DNA from: an uncultured Clostridia bacterium
GTDB lineage: Bacteria; Bacillota; Clostridia; TANB77; CAG-508
Length of the DNA: 42,962 nucleotides
Direction of reading: 5' to 3'
Assembly (NCBI GenBank): GCA_944390535.1
Contig: CALXQV010000034.1
Location: 1-42,962 of the forward strand
The translations under genes and the position numbers were made by a program. The notes beneath the pieces are model-generated. The model saw nothing but the letters and a program-made list of their open reading frames with translations. It was not told where the DNA came from and did not search any database. Shown in pieces: positions 17,872 through 27,218 of the stretch; within the stretch, counting starts at the first letter, position 1; the number at the start of each line of letters is the position of its first letter.

Positions 17872-17900
17872 ATATTATGTTTTGGAAAAAAATTTGTTAA
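17872..17900 (-). promoter_or_regulatory. Candidate promoter of the lysozyme gene
   Basis: Minus-strand TTAACA (17895..17900, 5/6), 17-bp spacer and TAATAT (17872..17877, 4/6), about 40 nt ahead of the GTG start. Confidence 0.45.
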
Positions 17901-17977
17901 GAAACATTAGATAAAATTTGTACGCATTGCTAAAGCAAAGGATTTTTCTAATATAAGAAATGAATTTCCTATATGAT

Positions 17978-18009
17978 AAAAACAAGGCATATTTTTACCA
18001 TACACCTTG
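17978..18009 (-). terminator. Intrinsic terminator after the 791-residue gene
   Basis: On the minus strand CAAGGTGTAT pairs with ATATGCCTTG (ten pairs, two of them G-U), followed by TTTTTAT. It lies 25 nt after the stop of the upstream gene. Confidence 0.8.
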
Positions 18010-18033
18010 CTTTATATATTATAAAATATTATT

Positions 18034-20409
18034 TTATGCTTCTTTATCAGAAACTTCTTCTTTTTTCTCTTCTTTATCTTGTAGTTTATTATCTTGCTCT
18101 TTTAGAATAGCATCATATTCAAAAACTTGAAAAGTTTTTACATTTACTTTTGAAAAATCATCTTTTTCATTTTCAATTTCTGTCATCTTAAAAGATGTTC
18201 TATCAATTAACTTTAAATCTACTTTTGACAAGTCTACTAGTATTTTCGTTGATATATCTTGTCCAATTGGTAATGTTTTATTTTGGTTATCATAAAAAAT
18301 ACTATTGGTATAACTAATACCATTCATCCCTCTTTTTATATTGATTTTATATAAGTTAAATTTATTGATACTCTCTTTCATTTTTTCTTCAATTTCATTT
18401 TCAGGATTTATATTAAAAATATTGATATTTTTAGGGTCTAACTTTTCATTATCTAATGCTTTGTATATTGGTAAATCATCCACAATCACTACTTTATCTA
18501 ATGCCTTTTTAATATTGTCTATAACTGCTTCTAAAGCTAATTTATACCCAATTTGTTTTGTATTTTTATTAATCTCTAAAATATTAAATTTGTCTTTCGC
18601 TACTTCCCTATGATTTTTATTGGCTATTTTAGAAATCTTTGTTGCATCTTGTGACATTCCACCAAATATATCAAATTCTTCAATCTCATGCAATGCATTT
18701 TGTTCTTGTGCTTCTTTTTTCAATTCTTTTAGATTGTTTTCAATCTCTTTAGGCAATACTTCATTATTTTTTACTTTATTTAATAATGGTAAGATATTTG
18801 TTGTTGTCAAATACAAACTATCTGTTTCACTTTTGGTTAATGCTTTTCTTTCTACCTGATCCATGGTGTTTCCGAAATTTTCTAAATCTTGTTCATAGTC
18901 AAATACTTTTGTCACTTTTTTTATGATATTGACTTCTTCTTTTTCTCCTTCTGCTAGAGAAGCTACTTCATCTTTATTACTATATTTCCAAAACTCAAAT
19001 ATACTTCTTTTATGATTATCAATTTCTTGTATAAAATTAGTTGCATTTTCTATTTTCTTTTGCATATTTTTATTTTTTAGTTTTAGTGCATTAATATCCA
19101 TTAATATATTTTTTAGTTCTGTTTCATTTAATTCATATGATTTATATAGTTCTATTAATTCTTCTATGGTGTAATTTTCTTTTCTCATTTCTTTTTTAGC
19201 CTTTTTAGGTGCTTCTTTTTTATCTTCATTCTCTTCTTTTTCAATCGTTTCTTCTATGGTATTTTCTTTTATCGTTTGTTTTTTATTTTTCTTACTATAT
19301 TTAAAATAATATTTAAATTTGCCAAAAAAGGTTTTCTTACATTCCAAAAAAGTTGAGATTTGTTTTTCTTTTGCTAAATATTCTATTTCTTGTGAAGTAG
19401 CTATCATTTTTAACTCTTCTAATTTCTTTTTGTTTTCTTCTAATAATTCTCCAATTAATTCTTGCTTTTCTATCGCTATCTCATATTCATCATTTATCCA
19501 CTGTGCAATATTTCCATATTCTAATTTATAGTCATGATTATAAAATTCTAATTCTCCACCTTTTGTGATATTGCTTCTAAATTCAAAATAATGTGGTAAT
19601 TCTGTTTGTAAAATAAACATGGCTTTTAGTAATTTATAAAATTGATTTGCCTCTACTAAGCTACTGATTTTGATTTTATATGGACTTCTAACTTTTCCAT
19701 AAACTTCCGTTTCTCCTACAATATGAATTGATAGCTTTCCACTTTTATCGTATACTTCATAGATTAATGGCCAATCTTTTGTCAATAACCATAAATAGTT
19801 TTCTAAATCTTCAAATTCTGATTTTTTATAATACGTATTACTATACGTAACATTTCGGATTGGTACAAATATTTTTCCTGTTTTCTTTTTTTCTAGTTGT
19901 TTTTTTAATAGAAAGAAAAAAGTTGAATAATCTGTATCTTCTGTTGGAACCAACATAAAATATTGGTCTGTATCTTCTGCATAATATATCTGCCACAAAT
20001 AATTTCCTTCAAATTTTACTTTGAAAGGAATTTTTTTATTTAATTTTATTTGCTCTTCTTGTATCTTTTCTACTTCTTCTATGTTTAGTTCTTTTAGCAT
20101 ACGCAAAAAGGTCGTATGTTTTATGAAATTTTTTTCATCGTCTGTATCTAAGTATTCTGATAACGGGCTTGCCTTTTTATATTTTTCTTGTATATCATCT
20201 AATCGATTGGTTGGTGTTAATAAAATTTGTATATCTTTCATTGGTATATATCGATATTGTCTATATTGTTTCTCATCATAAAATTTAGGTATTCTAAACT
20301 TTAAAGGTTGATAGTTTTCAAATTGATTTTTAGCATCTTCTAAATTCAACCCTAAATAAGTTAATTTTTCTTTGATTTCATCTATTTTTTCTCCTGTTTT
20401 CTTTTGCAA
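18034..20409 (-). CDS. Large hydrophilic protein of unknown function, 791 residues
   Basis: I do not recognise a family. No signal peptide or membrane segment is visible, so it is probably cytoplasmic. Residues about 1-320 look like a mixed alpha/beta globular part (KFRIPKFYDEKQYRQYRYIP, LYLWQIYYAEDTDQYFML-type stretches). Residues 325-470 are Lys/Glu-rich helices and linkers (ETIEKEENEDKKEAPKKAKK). Residues about 480-620 are helical, and 640-770 may be another globular part (IGYKLALEAVIDNIKKALDK, KINIKRGMNGISYTNSIFYD). The tail is acidic/basic (EKKEEVSDKEA). The start is TTG, 7 nt after GAGGAG. It lies between a deacetylase and a lysozyme; nothing more can be said of its role. Confidence 0.85.
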   Translation of the reverse strand: MQKKTGEKIDEIKEKLTYLGLNLEDAKNQFENYQPLKFRIPKFYDEKQYRQYRYIPMKDIQILLTPTNRLDDIQEKYKKASPLSEYLDTDDEKNFIKHTTFLRMLKELNIEEVEKIQEEQIKLNKKIPFKVKFEGNYLWQIYYAEDTDQYFMLVPTEDTDYSTFFFLLKKQLEKKKTGKIFVPIRNVTYSNTYYKKSEFEDLENYLWLLTKDWPLIYEVYDKSGKLSIHIVGETEVYGKVRSPYKIKISSLVEANQFYKLLKAMFILQTELPHYFEFRSNITKGGELEFYNHDYKLEYGNIAQWINDEYEIAIEKQELIGELLEENKKKLEELKMIATSQEIEYLAKEKQISTFLECKKTFFGKFKYYFKYSKKNKKQTIKENTIEETIEKEENEDKKEAPKKAKKEMRKENYTIEELIELYKSYELNETELKNILMDINALKLKNKNMQKKIENATNFIQEIDNHKRSIFEFWKYSNKDEVASLAEGEKEEVNIIKKVTKVFDYEQDLENFGNTMDQVERKALTKSETDSLYLTTTNILPLLNKVKNNEVLPKEIENNLKELKKEAQEQNALHEIEEFDIFGGMSQDATKISKIANKNHREVAKDKFNILEINKNTKQIGYKLALEAVIDNIKKALDKVVIVDDLPIYKALDNEKLDPKNINIFNINPENEIEEKMKESINKFNLYKINIKRGMNGISYTNSIFYDNQNKTLPIGQDISTKILVDLSKVDLKLIDRTSFKMTEIENEKDDFSKVNVKTFQVFEYDAILKEQDNKLQDKEEKKEEVSDKEA

Positions 20410-20481
20410 AATAATTCTCCTCTCTTCCTCTGTTTTTTTGTATGAAAAATATTAATAAAAATTTTTACTTTCAGCTTACAT

Positions 20482-21378
20482 CTATTTTATGATTTCGTAA
20501 AAATTCTTAAATTCATATCCTTGATTTTTTAAATAATCTATAATCCCTGGCAAAGCTTGTACTGTTGCTGTTTTTGCTTGTGCATCATGCATTAAAATGA
20601 CTACACTTTGCTTATTTCCTACTGTTTCTTGTATGCGTTGCATTTCATATTCTATGGTAGGGTTCGTAACTTCAGAATCTCCATTTAAAACATTCCAATC
20701 AACATGTACAATATTATTTTCTAAAAGTAATGTATTGGCTTGATTTTTTATATCTGCATATTTTCCTCCTACCAAACCTCCTGGAAATCGAAATAAATGG
20801 GAATCATATTCTTGCTCTCCAATTGCATCTCTTACCAATTGATTACATTTGTTATATTCATCTAATACAGCTTGTGGTGATTGATAAATTGTTTCATACA
20901 CATGTGAATATCCATGATTGGCAATAAAATGTCCTTCTTCATACATTCTTTTAACAACTTCTGGATTTTTTTCAACATTTGAACCTAATACAAAGAAAGT
21001 TGCTTTGATGTCTCTTTCCTTTAACAGGTTTAATATTTGATTGGTATTACTAGATGGTCCATCATCAAATGTTAAAAAAGCACGTTTGGTATCAGAACGA
21101 TATATATGATTCACATTTTCTATTCCTATTTCTGTTAATTTTGGTAATTTTTCTTGTCTTTTTCTTTCTTGCTCTTCTTGTTGTTTCTTTATTGCTTCTT
21201 GATACTGTTGATATGCAAATTCATGTTCTGCTTTTGTCTTTGTGAATTTTATGTAATTTACCCATGTAACAACAATCCCTATAACCATTAGTACTATAAT
21301 TGCTATCATTACTGTTTTTTCTTTTGTCGTAAATCTAAACTTTACAGGTACTAAAGCCATATTTCTTTCATCCTTCAT
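20482..21378 (-). CDS. Membrane-anchored polysaccharide deacetylase (NodB domain)
   Basis: Carbohydrate esterase family 4 enzyme that removes N-acetyl groups from peptidoglycan or another surface glycan. One transmembrane helix (about 22-41) and a Gln/Glu/Lys-rich coiled stalk (45-77) place the catalytic domain outside the membrane. NodB motifs are intact: FLTFDDGPSS (Asp105, Asp106), ANHGYSH (HxxxH-type metal ligands), FRFPGG, HVDWNVLNGDS and VILMHDA. The alternative ATG at 21360 (MALVPVK) also has a plausible AAGGA site, so the start is uncertain by six codons. Homologues include PdaA-like spore enzymes and PgdA-like wall enzymes; which one it is cannot be decided. Confidence 0.92.
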   Translation of the reverse strand: MKDERNMALVPVKFRFTTKEKTVMIAIIVLMVIGIVVTWVNYIKFTKTKAEHEFAYQQYQEAIKKQQEEQERKRQEKLPKLTEIGIENVNHIYRSDTKRAFLTFDDGPSSNTNQILNLLKERDIKATFFVLGSNVEKNPEVVKRMYEEGHFIANHGYSHVYETIYQSPQAVLDEYNKCNQLVRDAIGEQEYDSHLFRFPGGLVGGKYADIKNQANTLLLENNIVHVDWNVLNGDSEVTNPTIEYEMQRIQETVGNKQSVVILMHDAQAKTATVQALPGIIDYLKNQGYEFKNFYEIIK

Positions 21379-21473
21379 TTTCTATTTCCTATTATTTCCT
21401 ATCTCTATTTAATATTGTTTCTATTTTACGTTTATATTATATACTATTTTGTCAAAAAATTGTATAGGAATAG

Positions 21474-21512
21474 AAAAAAACTTTAACAAATTATATTAAT
21501 TTGTCAAAGTTT
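21474..21512 (-). terminator. Intrinsic terminator of metG
   Basis: On the minus strand AAACTTTGACAAATTA pairs along its whole 16-bp length (one G-U) with TAATTTGTTAAAGTTT, then continues TTTTTT. It lies 15 nt after the metG stop. Confidence 0.88.
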
Positions 21513-21527
21513 CCTTTTTCAAATATA

Positions 21528-23111
21528 CTATTTCTTCATAACAGATTTTAAATATTCTACCTCTTCTTCAACATTTAATCTCATGAAGATTGGTTCTCCT
21601 TTTTCAATCACTTTTATATCTTTTAATATATCATATGCATATATGTCTTTCCATTTTATACTATCGATATCTGTTATACCAATTTGTCTTAAAATATTAT
21701 CAGCTGTGTCTGTCATAAATGGTTTTATTAAAATAGCTATTTTTCTTAAATTTTCAATCAAATGATACATTGCTGATTTTAATTCTTCTGTTTTTTCTTC
21801 TTTTGCTAAAGCCCATGGCATAGTTTCGTCAATATATTTATTGGTTCTTGCAATCAAATCCCATATTTCTTGTAATGCATTTGCAATTTCATAATCATTT
21901 AACTTTTCTTCAAAGCTTTCTATTTTTTGTTTTGCATATGCTTCTAGTTCTTTATCTACTGCATTTGGTGTCCCTACATATTCAGGAACTTTTCCTTCAA
22001 AATATTTATTTACCATAGATACTGTTCTATTTAATAAATTGCTTAAATCATTACATAAATCAAAATTATATCTTTCTACAAATGCTTCTGGTGAAAAAAT
22101 ACCGTCTTGGTTTACTGGCATTTCTCTAAGTAGGAAATATCTTGTTGGGTCTAAACCATATCGTTCAATTAATGTTTCTGGATAAATCACATTTCCTTTT
22201 GATTTTGACATTTTTCCATCTTTCATCATAATCCAATTGTGTACCAAAATCGTTTTTGGTAATGGTAAATCTAATGCCATTAAGAATATTGGCCAATAAA
22301 TTAAGTGAAATCTAGCAATATCTTTTCCAACAATTTGTAAGTCTGCTGGCCAATATTTTTGGAATAATGTATCATCTTCAGACATATACCCTAAAGCTGT
22401 TAAATAATTTGTCAAAGCATCTAACCATACATAAACAACATGTTTTGGGTCTTTTAAGACTTTAATTCCCCAGTCAAAACTTGTTCTTGTAACACATAAG
22501 TCTTCTAATCCTGGTTTGATAAAGTTGTTTATCATTTCATTTTTTCGAAATGCTGGTTTAATAAAGTCAGGATGTTCCTCATAATATTTAACTAATCTAT
22601 CCACATATTTCTTCATGTTAAAGAAATAGGATTCTTCCTTCATTAATTTGACTTCTCTTCCACAGTCTGGGCATTTTCCATCTACTAATTGCGTTTCTGT
22701 AAAATAGGTTTCGCATGGTACACAATACCATCCTTCATATTCTCCTTTATAGATATCTCCTTGCTCCATAAATTTATCAAATATTTTTTGAACAATTTTA
22801 GTATGTCTTTCTTCTGTTGTTTGAATAAAGTCATCATATTGCACGCCCATTTTTGTCCATAATTCTTTTGCAAGTACTGCCATTTCGTCAACATATTCCT
22901 TTGGTGCTTTTCCATTTTTTTCGGCAATTCCTTGAATTTTTTGACCATGTTCATCTGTTCCTGTTAGCATATATGTATCTTCACCTTTTAGCTGATGATA
23001 TCTTTTTATCGTATCTGCTAAAACAGTTGTATAGGCTGTTCCTATATGAAATTTTCCACTTGGATAATAGATTGGTGTTGTTACATAAAATGTATTATTC
23101 AAATTTTTCAT
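21528..23111 (-). CDS. metG: Methionyl-tRNA synthetase
   Basis: Class I synthetase charging tRNA-Met. The HIGH motif appears as GKFHIGTAYTT (about 19-29), and the KMSKS loop as KMSKSKGNVIYPE (about 304). Two Cys pairs, CVPCETYF and CPDCGRE (about 130-150), form the zinc knuckle. At 527 residues it lacks the C-terminal EMAP-like tRNA-binding/dimerisation domain found in longer enzymes, so that part may be absent or separate. The ATG abuts GGGAG without spacing; a TTG three codons later (23102) has ideal spacing and could be the true start. It lies downstream of the PBP gene but has its own promoter. No T-box is visible. Confidence 0.96.
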   Translation of the reverse strand: MKNLNNTFYVTTPIYYPSGKFHIGTAYTTVLADTIKRYHQLKGEDTYMLTGTDEHGQKIQGIAEKNGKAPKEYVDEMAVLAKELWTKMGVQYDDFIQTTEERHTKIVQKIFDKFMEQGDIYKGEYEGWYCVPCETYFTETQLVDGKCPDCGREVKLMKEESYFFNMKKYVDRLVKYYEEHPDFIKPAFRKNEMINNFIKPGLEDLCVTRTSFDWGIKVLKDPKHVVYVWLDALTNYLTALGYMSEDDTLFQKYWPADLQIVGKDIARFHLIYWPIFLMALDLPLPKTILVHNWIMMKDGKMSKSKGNVIYPETLIERYGLDPTRYFLLREMPVNQDGIFSPEAFVERYNFDLCNDLSNLLNRTVSMVNKYFEGKVPEYVGTPNAVDKELEAYAKQKIESFEEKLNDYEIANALQEIWDLIARTNKYIDETMPWALAKEEKTEELKSAMYHLIENLRKIAILIKPFMTDTADNILRQIGITDIDSIKWKDIYAYDILKDIKVIEKGEPIFMRLNVEEEVEYLKSVMKK

Positions 23112-23170
23112 CTCCCTTATTGATTTTCATTCTGTCTTATTTTCTTTTATTGTTTCCAAAATTTACAAAT

Positions 23171-23199
23171 ATATTATCATATTTTTTAAAAAATGTCCA
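23171..23199 (-). promoter_or_regulatory. Candidate promoter of metG
   Basis: Minus-strand TGGACA (23194..23199, 5/6), 17-bp spacer and TAATAT (23171..23176, 4/6), 60 nt ahead of metG and just beyond the PBP terminator. Confidence 0.55.
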
Positions 23200-23207
23200 T
23201 ACAAAAG

Positions 23208-23241
23208 TTAAGCAGTATAGCCTTTTTTCTATACTGCTTAA
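23208..23241 (-). terminator. Intrinsic terminator of the PBP gene
   Basis: Perfect 13-bp stem TTAAGCAGTATAG / CTATACTGCTTAA with an 8-nt loop, 7 nt after the PBP stop. The T-tract on the minus strand is short (CTTTTG), so some read-through into metG is possible. Confidence 0.75.
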
Positions 23242-23248
23242 TGTTTAT

Positions 23249-25267
23249 TTATTCAAATAAAGTTTTAATCATTTTAATCAAGTAGTGACTTCCTCCTTCG
23301 TTATTATCTTGAATATTTTCTACCATACTAATCACTAATATATCATTTTCTCCTTGATTGGTTGTAAAACAATCAAACCAACCCAATGTTCCACTTTCAT
23401 TATCTTCTTTATCTGTTTTCAATTCTGCTGTTCCTGTTTTTCCTGCAATGGTTATGCCATTTACCTTCATATCATTTGCTGAACCACGTTCAACCACTTG
23501 GATTAAATCTTCTTTTATGGTATTGGCTGCTTCTTCTGAAAAAGCATTTTCAATTAAAATTTCTGGATTTTTATCTTCCTTATATTCAATATATGGTTTT
23601 ACCATATCTCCATCATTATAGAAGCTTGAATAAATAGAAGCCATATGAATTGGGTTTATTAGTAAATTTCCTTGTCCAAATCCAGTATCTGCTAATTTTC
23701 CTTCTGAATTGATTCCATCAGAATTTGCATATTGTGATTTTGCAAGTGATAATGGAAATTCTACTTGTTTATTAAATCCAATTTTGTCTAAACTTTCTGT
23801 AAATTTACTAGTTCCAATTCTCAAAGCTGTTTGTGCAAAATAAATATTATCTGAATACATTAATCCATTTAATAAGTTCTTCGGTCCACTATATCCTGTT
23901 AATGTCGTTACTCTATAGTCTCCCCATGAAGAATCTTTTTGCCAACTAGTTCCTGTATACCCCATATCTTCACTAGCAGTAATATTTCCAGTTGTTAGAC
24001 CTATCGCTCCCGTAATTGCCTTAAAGGTTGAACCTGGGCAATACTTTTGTATAAATCGATTATATAAAGGTTTTGCTTCATCATTATTTAACGTATTCCA
24101 CTCTTCTGTTGTCATTCCTAAAGTAAAGTCATTAGAATCAAATGTTGGCGTACTAACTAAAGCTAGTAACTCTCCTGTTCCTGGTTTCATGACAACAAAT
24201 AGGCCTTTATCATTTTTTAGTTGCGTATATAATTTTGTTTGTATATTGCTATCAATCGTAAGGGTAATATCTTCTCCATCTTTTTGTTCTTGTTTTGCTA
24301 AAGTTATTACTTCATTTCCGTCTGCATCTTCTATATAGATTCTCACACCATCTGTTCCTCTTAATCTATCTTCATATGCTGATTCTAGACCAGATTTTCC
24401 AATCAAACTTGTAGAACTATATCCTTTATCTGCATATTTTTCCAATTCTTCTGCATTAATTGCCTGTACATATCCAATTAAATGACCTGCTTCTTCTCCT
24501 AAAGTATAGACTCTTCCTTTAGCATCATTAATCATAATCCCTGGAATCTGTAAGAGTTGTTCTTTTAATACTGTATCATTTTTAGCTACTTTTCTAATTG
24601 GTACAAATGTGTCATCTTTCACATAAGATGCTGATAAATAATTGTTAATTGTTTCTACTGATACCCCTGTTAATTGTGCTATCTTCGTAATATTTTCTTC
24701 TCGATTATCTCCCAATTTTCCTGGTACAATACCCACTTGAGAAATCGTGCCATCATAAGCAAGTTTGTTTCCATTTCTATCTAGAATACTTCCTCTTTTT
24801 CCGCTTAAGGTTTCTACTCTTACTTTATAATCTCTTTGTAATTTAGGAAAAATCAAGCTTGATGCCCATTCTAATTTGTATTCTTTATCTTCTTTTACAA
24901 AATATGCTTCATTGTCAAAACGAATGGTTCCTGCTGAAGTGACCATTTCTTGTTTGTAGGATACTTTTTTCTTATTATTTTCATTAATTACTTCTTTTAC
25001 TGTAATACTAATATTACTACTATTAATTCCTTCATAAATGTTTTCATTTCGTGTTACAAACTCTTCCTCACGAATACTTCCCTTTGACGAAGTACTTAAA
25101 TATGTATACAATTCTTCATATTTTTTATCATTAATCTCTGAAAAATATGAAGTTAAAACCTCTTCTGGTTTTTCTTTTGGCATGTTCATGATAACAATTG
25201 TTACAACAATGGCTACAATTACTATGATTGCAATGATGATTCCAATAATTACTTTTTTATTTTTCAT
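23249..25267 (-). CDS. MecA-like class B penicillin-binding protein
   Basis: Transpeptidase that cross-links peptidoglycan outside the membrane. The 672 residues comprise an N-terminal anchor (about 5-27), an NTF2-like/MecA-N domain (about 32-145), a dimerisation domain beginning at KRGSILDRNGNKLAYDG, and a transpeptidase domain with the complete active-site set: Ser413 in PGSTFK, SDN at 472-474 and KTG at 610-612. The MecA-N domain places it with PBP2a/PBP3-like low-affinity enzymes. I start at 25267, 7 nt after GGGGAGG; the longer frame has no ribosome binding site. It follows blaI, the M56 sensor and a GLUG protein on the same strand, which resembles the mec arrangement. Beta-lactam affinity cannot be inferred from sequence alone. 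Confidence 0.93.
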   Translation of the reverse strand: MKNKKVIIGIIIAIIVIVAIVVTIVIMNMPKEKPEEVLTSYFSEINDKKYEELYTYLSTSSKGSIREEEFVTRNENIYEGINSSNISITVKEVINENNKKKVSYKQEMVTSAGTIRFDNEAYFVKEDKEYKLEWASSLIFPKLQRDYKVRVETLSGKRGSILDRNGNKLAYDGTISQVGIVPGKLGDNREENITKIAQLTGVSVETINNYLSASYVKDDTFVPIRKVAKNDTVLKEQLLQIPGIMINDAKGRVYTLGEEAGHLIGYVQAINAEELEKYADKGYSSTSLIGKSGLESAYEDRLRGTDGVRIYIEDADGNEVITLAKQEQKDGEDITLTIDSNIQTKLYTQLKNDKGLFVVMKPGTGELLALVSTPTFDSNDFTLGMTTEEWNTLNNDEAKPLYNRFIQKYCPGSTFKAITGAIGLTTGNITASEDMGYTGTSWQKDSSWGDYRVTTLTGYSGPKNLLNGLMYSDNIYFAQTALRIGTSKFTESLDKIGFNKQVEFPLSLAKSQYANSDGINSEGKLADTGFGQGNLLINPIHMASIYSSFYNDGDMVKPYIEYKEDKNPEILIENAFSEEAANTIKEDLIQVVERGSANDMKVNGITIAGKTGTAELKTDKEDNESGTLGWFDCFTTNQGENDILVISMVENIQDNNEGGSHYLIKMIKTLFE

Positions 25268-25375
25268 ATTGATTCCTCCCCTTAGGATATCTTTTATTGA
25301 AACAAGATTTTTTCTTCCCATTTCGACATGATTATATCACCTTTTTTATTTTTTTACATTAGTTTTTGATTTTTT

Positions 25376-25399
25376 TATATAATACTTTGTTATTATATA
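25376..25399. other. AT-rich inverted repeat before the PBP gene
   Basis: Perfect 9-bp arms TATATAATA / TATTATATA with a 6-nt loop in the 154-nt gap between the GLUG gene and the PBP. A nearly identical repeat (27154..27174) lies before the GLUG gene. It could be a weak terminator, an operator, or coincidence in AT-rich DNA. Downstream, a TATAAT (25331..25336) may be the -10 of a PBP promoter, but no good -35 is present. Confidence 0.4.
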
Positions 25400-25421
25400 C
25401 TTGCACAATTTATATTACGCT

Positions 25422-27143
25422 TTAGTCCCTCAATGTTTCCATTGCATGTTCATTATAATATGTTTCAAAACCATAATTGTATCCATATCCTCTATTTGTA
25501 TCAATTGTTGCTTTTGTAGATTTAGCCCCTGCTAAAATCCCCTTGTATGTTGTTTTATTTGTATTTACAATCATTTCTCCTTCAAAAGTACAACTTTCTA
25601 TTGTTCCCAAGATATGATTTCCAGCAATTCCACCAATATATAATATTTCTTCTTCAAACTGTTTTGCTGTATTTATTATTATTTTTCCTGTTGATGTACT
25701 GTTTCTGATAATACCTTCTGCACCATTTGGGTCTCCATTTGTTCCTGCAATTCCTGCTACCACATTGCTACCCGTTAAGTTCCCCTCATTTGTGCAATTT
25801 TCTATTGTTGCATAATTATATATGGCAATTCCTGCTACCCTGCCTCTCTCAGAAGTTACATCTCCATAATTTTTACAATTTATCATGTTTGATAAATTAT
25901 ATGTTACCAAACCACTTGCAAAATTCTCTGCTACAATTTTTCCTTTATTAATACAGTTTGATAATGCTCCCGCATATTCCATACAAATTCCATTTACATT
26001 ACTACCTGTCAAATTCCCTTCATTTATACAATTTTCTATAGTACCTCCTGCTCTATATGCAGTTATACCTCCAACAGCTCCATATGTACAAGTAATATTT
26101 ACTTTATTTATACAATTAAAAATTTTTCCACCATATAAATTTCCTACAATTCCTCCAATATATCCAATATAATTTGTTGTCTCTTCTGATTGTATATAAA
26201 TATTTCCACTAGTAGTACAATTCTCTATTGTTCCTAGATTTATTTTTGCAAATATTCCGTCTTGAATGGCTGTTTCTTTACCTGTTATCACGTTTACATG
26301 AATATTTTCTATATTTAAATTTTTAATGGTACCTTCATTGGCATCAAACATAGCAATTCTAGTTGTTTTTTCCAAGCTATTACCACCCACATTTTTAATA
26401 CTATGTCCATTTCCATCTAGTTCGCCAGAAAATGTACCAGAATTTAACAGCATAGATTCTCCATTAAAATTCAAATCATTTGCTAAACGGTATTTTCCTG
26501 TAGGATTATTAGCAATTCTTCTAAAATCATCTATGGTATATATCATGGTATAACCATCATTTTCTGTTCCCAAATTGACATCGTCTCTCGAAAATCCTGT
26601 TTTTCCTAATATTTTCTCTAATTCTTCTAGGCTATATCGTTTTCTAAATTGTGTTACATATTTTACAAGTCTTGCACAACGATTATTATCTAATAACTTA
26701 TATACTACTGGTTTTGGTGTTGTACCATTATCTTCTGTTATATTCATATATTTTTCTTTATCATAATCTAAAATAATATAATTTTTACCAGATGACATAA
26801 TTCTATCCATAGAATCTATATTAAAAGCATCTCCAGGGTCAATTAAACTATGTGACATTCTATCTTCTGTGACTTCCAACATATGTGTATAATCCTCATC
26901 ATTTTTATCAATCACATAAAAGTAGTCTTTCATTTTGGGTTTATATATAATTCTATCTGGTTGTTGGTTGTAATAACTTAATCTTTCTTCTAATTTCAAA
27001 TATTCATTCCCATAATCTAGTTCATCTTGTTCTATGATTTTTCTTTGATATTCTCTATCCAATTTAATGCATACACCTATTCCTAATAGAATAATTAAGA
27101 TGATAAGTAATGGTATGATACTATATCTTTTTTTTAATTTCAT
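25422..27143 (-). CDS. Membrane-anchored GLUG-repeat surface protein
   Basis: A 573-residue protein of unknown function. One N-terminal transmembrane helix (about 8-27) is followed by an extracellular alpha/beta part (30-210), then FSGELDGNGHSIKNV (about 238-252) and a series of GLUG-type repeats (about 265-545), such as GTIENCINEGNLTGSNV and ATIENCTNEGNLTGSNV. These repeats form beta-helical or beta-solenoid surface domains in adhesin-like proteins. No sorting signal is visible. The ribosome binding site is poor. It sits between the M56 sensor gene and the PBP, so it may be co-regulated; the function is not known. Confidence 0.85.
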   Translation of the reverse strand: MKLKKRYSIIPLLIILIILLGIGVCIKLDREYQRKIIEQDELDYGNEYLKLEERLSYYNQQPDRIIYKPKMKDYFYVIDKNDEDYTHMLEVTEDRMSHSLIDPGDAFNIDSMDRIMSSGKNYIILDYDKEKYMNITEDNGTTPKPVVYKLLDNNRCARLVKYVTQFRKRYSLEELEKILGKTGFSRDDVNLGTENDGYTMIYTIDDFRRIANNPTGKYRLANDLNFNGESMLLNSGTFSGELDGNGHSIKNVGGNSLEKTTRIAMFDANEGTIKNLNIENIHVNVITGKETAIQDGIFAKINLGTIENCTTSGNIYIQSEETTNYIGYIGGIVGNLYGGKIFNCINKVNITCTYGAVGGITAYRAGGTIENCINEGNLTGSNVNGICMEYAGALSNCINKGKIVAENFASGLVTYNLSNMINCKNYGDVTSERGRVAGIAIYNYATIENCTNEGNLTGSNVVAGIAGTNGDPNGAEGIIRNSTSTGKIIINTAKQFEEEILYIGGIAGNHILGTIESCTFEGEMIVNTNKTTYKGILAGAKSTKATIDTNRGYGYNYGFETYYNEHAMETLRD

Positions 27144-27153
27144 TTCTATTTTT

Positions 27154-27174
27154 CATATAATATGGTATTATATG
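27154..27174. other. AT-rich inverted repeat before the GLUG gene
   Basis: Perfect 9-bp arms CATATAATA / TATTATATG with a 3-nt loop, 10 nt ahead of the GLUG start. It contains a -10-like TATAAT on the minus strand. It shares its 8-bp core with the repeat before the PBP gene (25376..25399). Confidence 0.4.
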
Positions 27175-27218
27175 CCTTTCTTATATTTCATTTTATTTAT
27201 ACTAGTTTTTAATTTTGT

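Noticed and set aside
23112-23248. T-box leader before metG
   Set aside because: No T-box sequence or specifier-loop structure is visible; only a promoter and the PBP terminator are present.
25700-26300. Repeated motifs as a CRISPR or tandem-repeat array
   Set aside because: The repetition is at protein level (GLUG units) within one reading frame.
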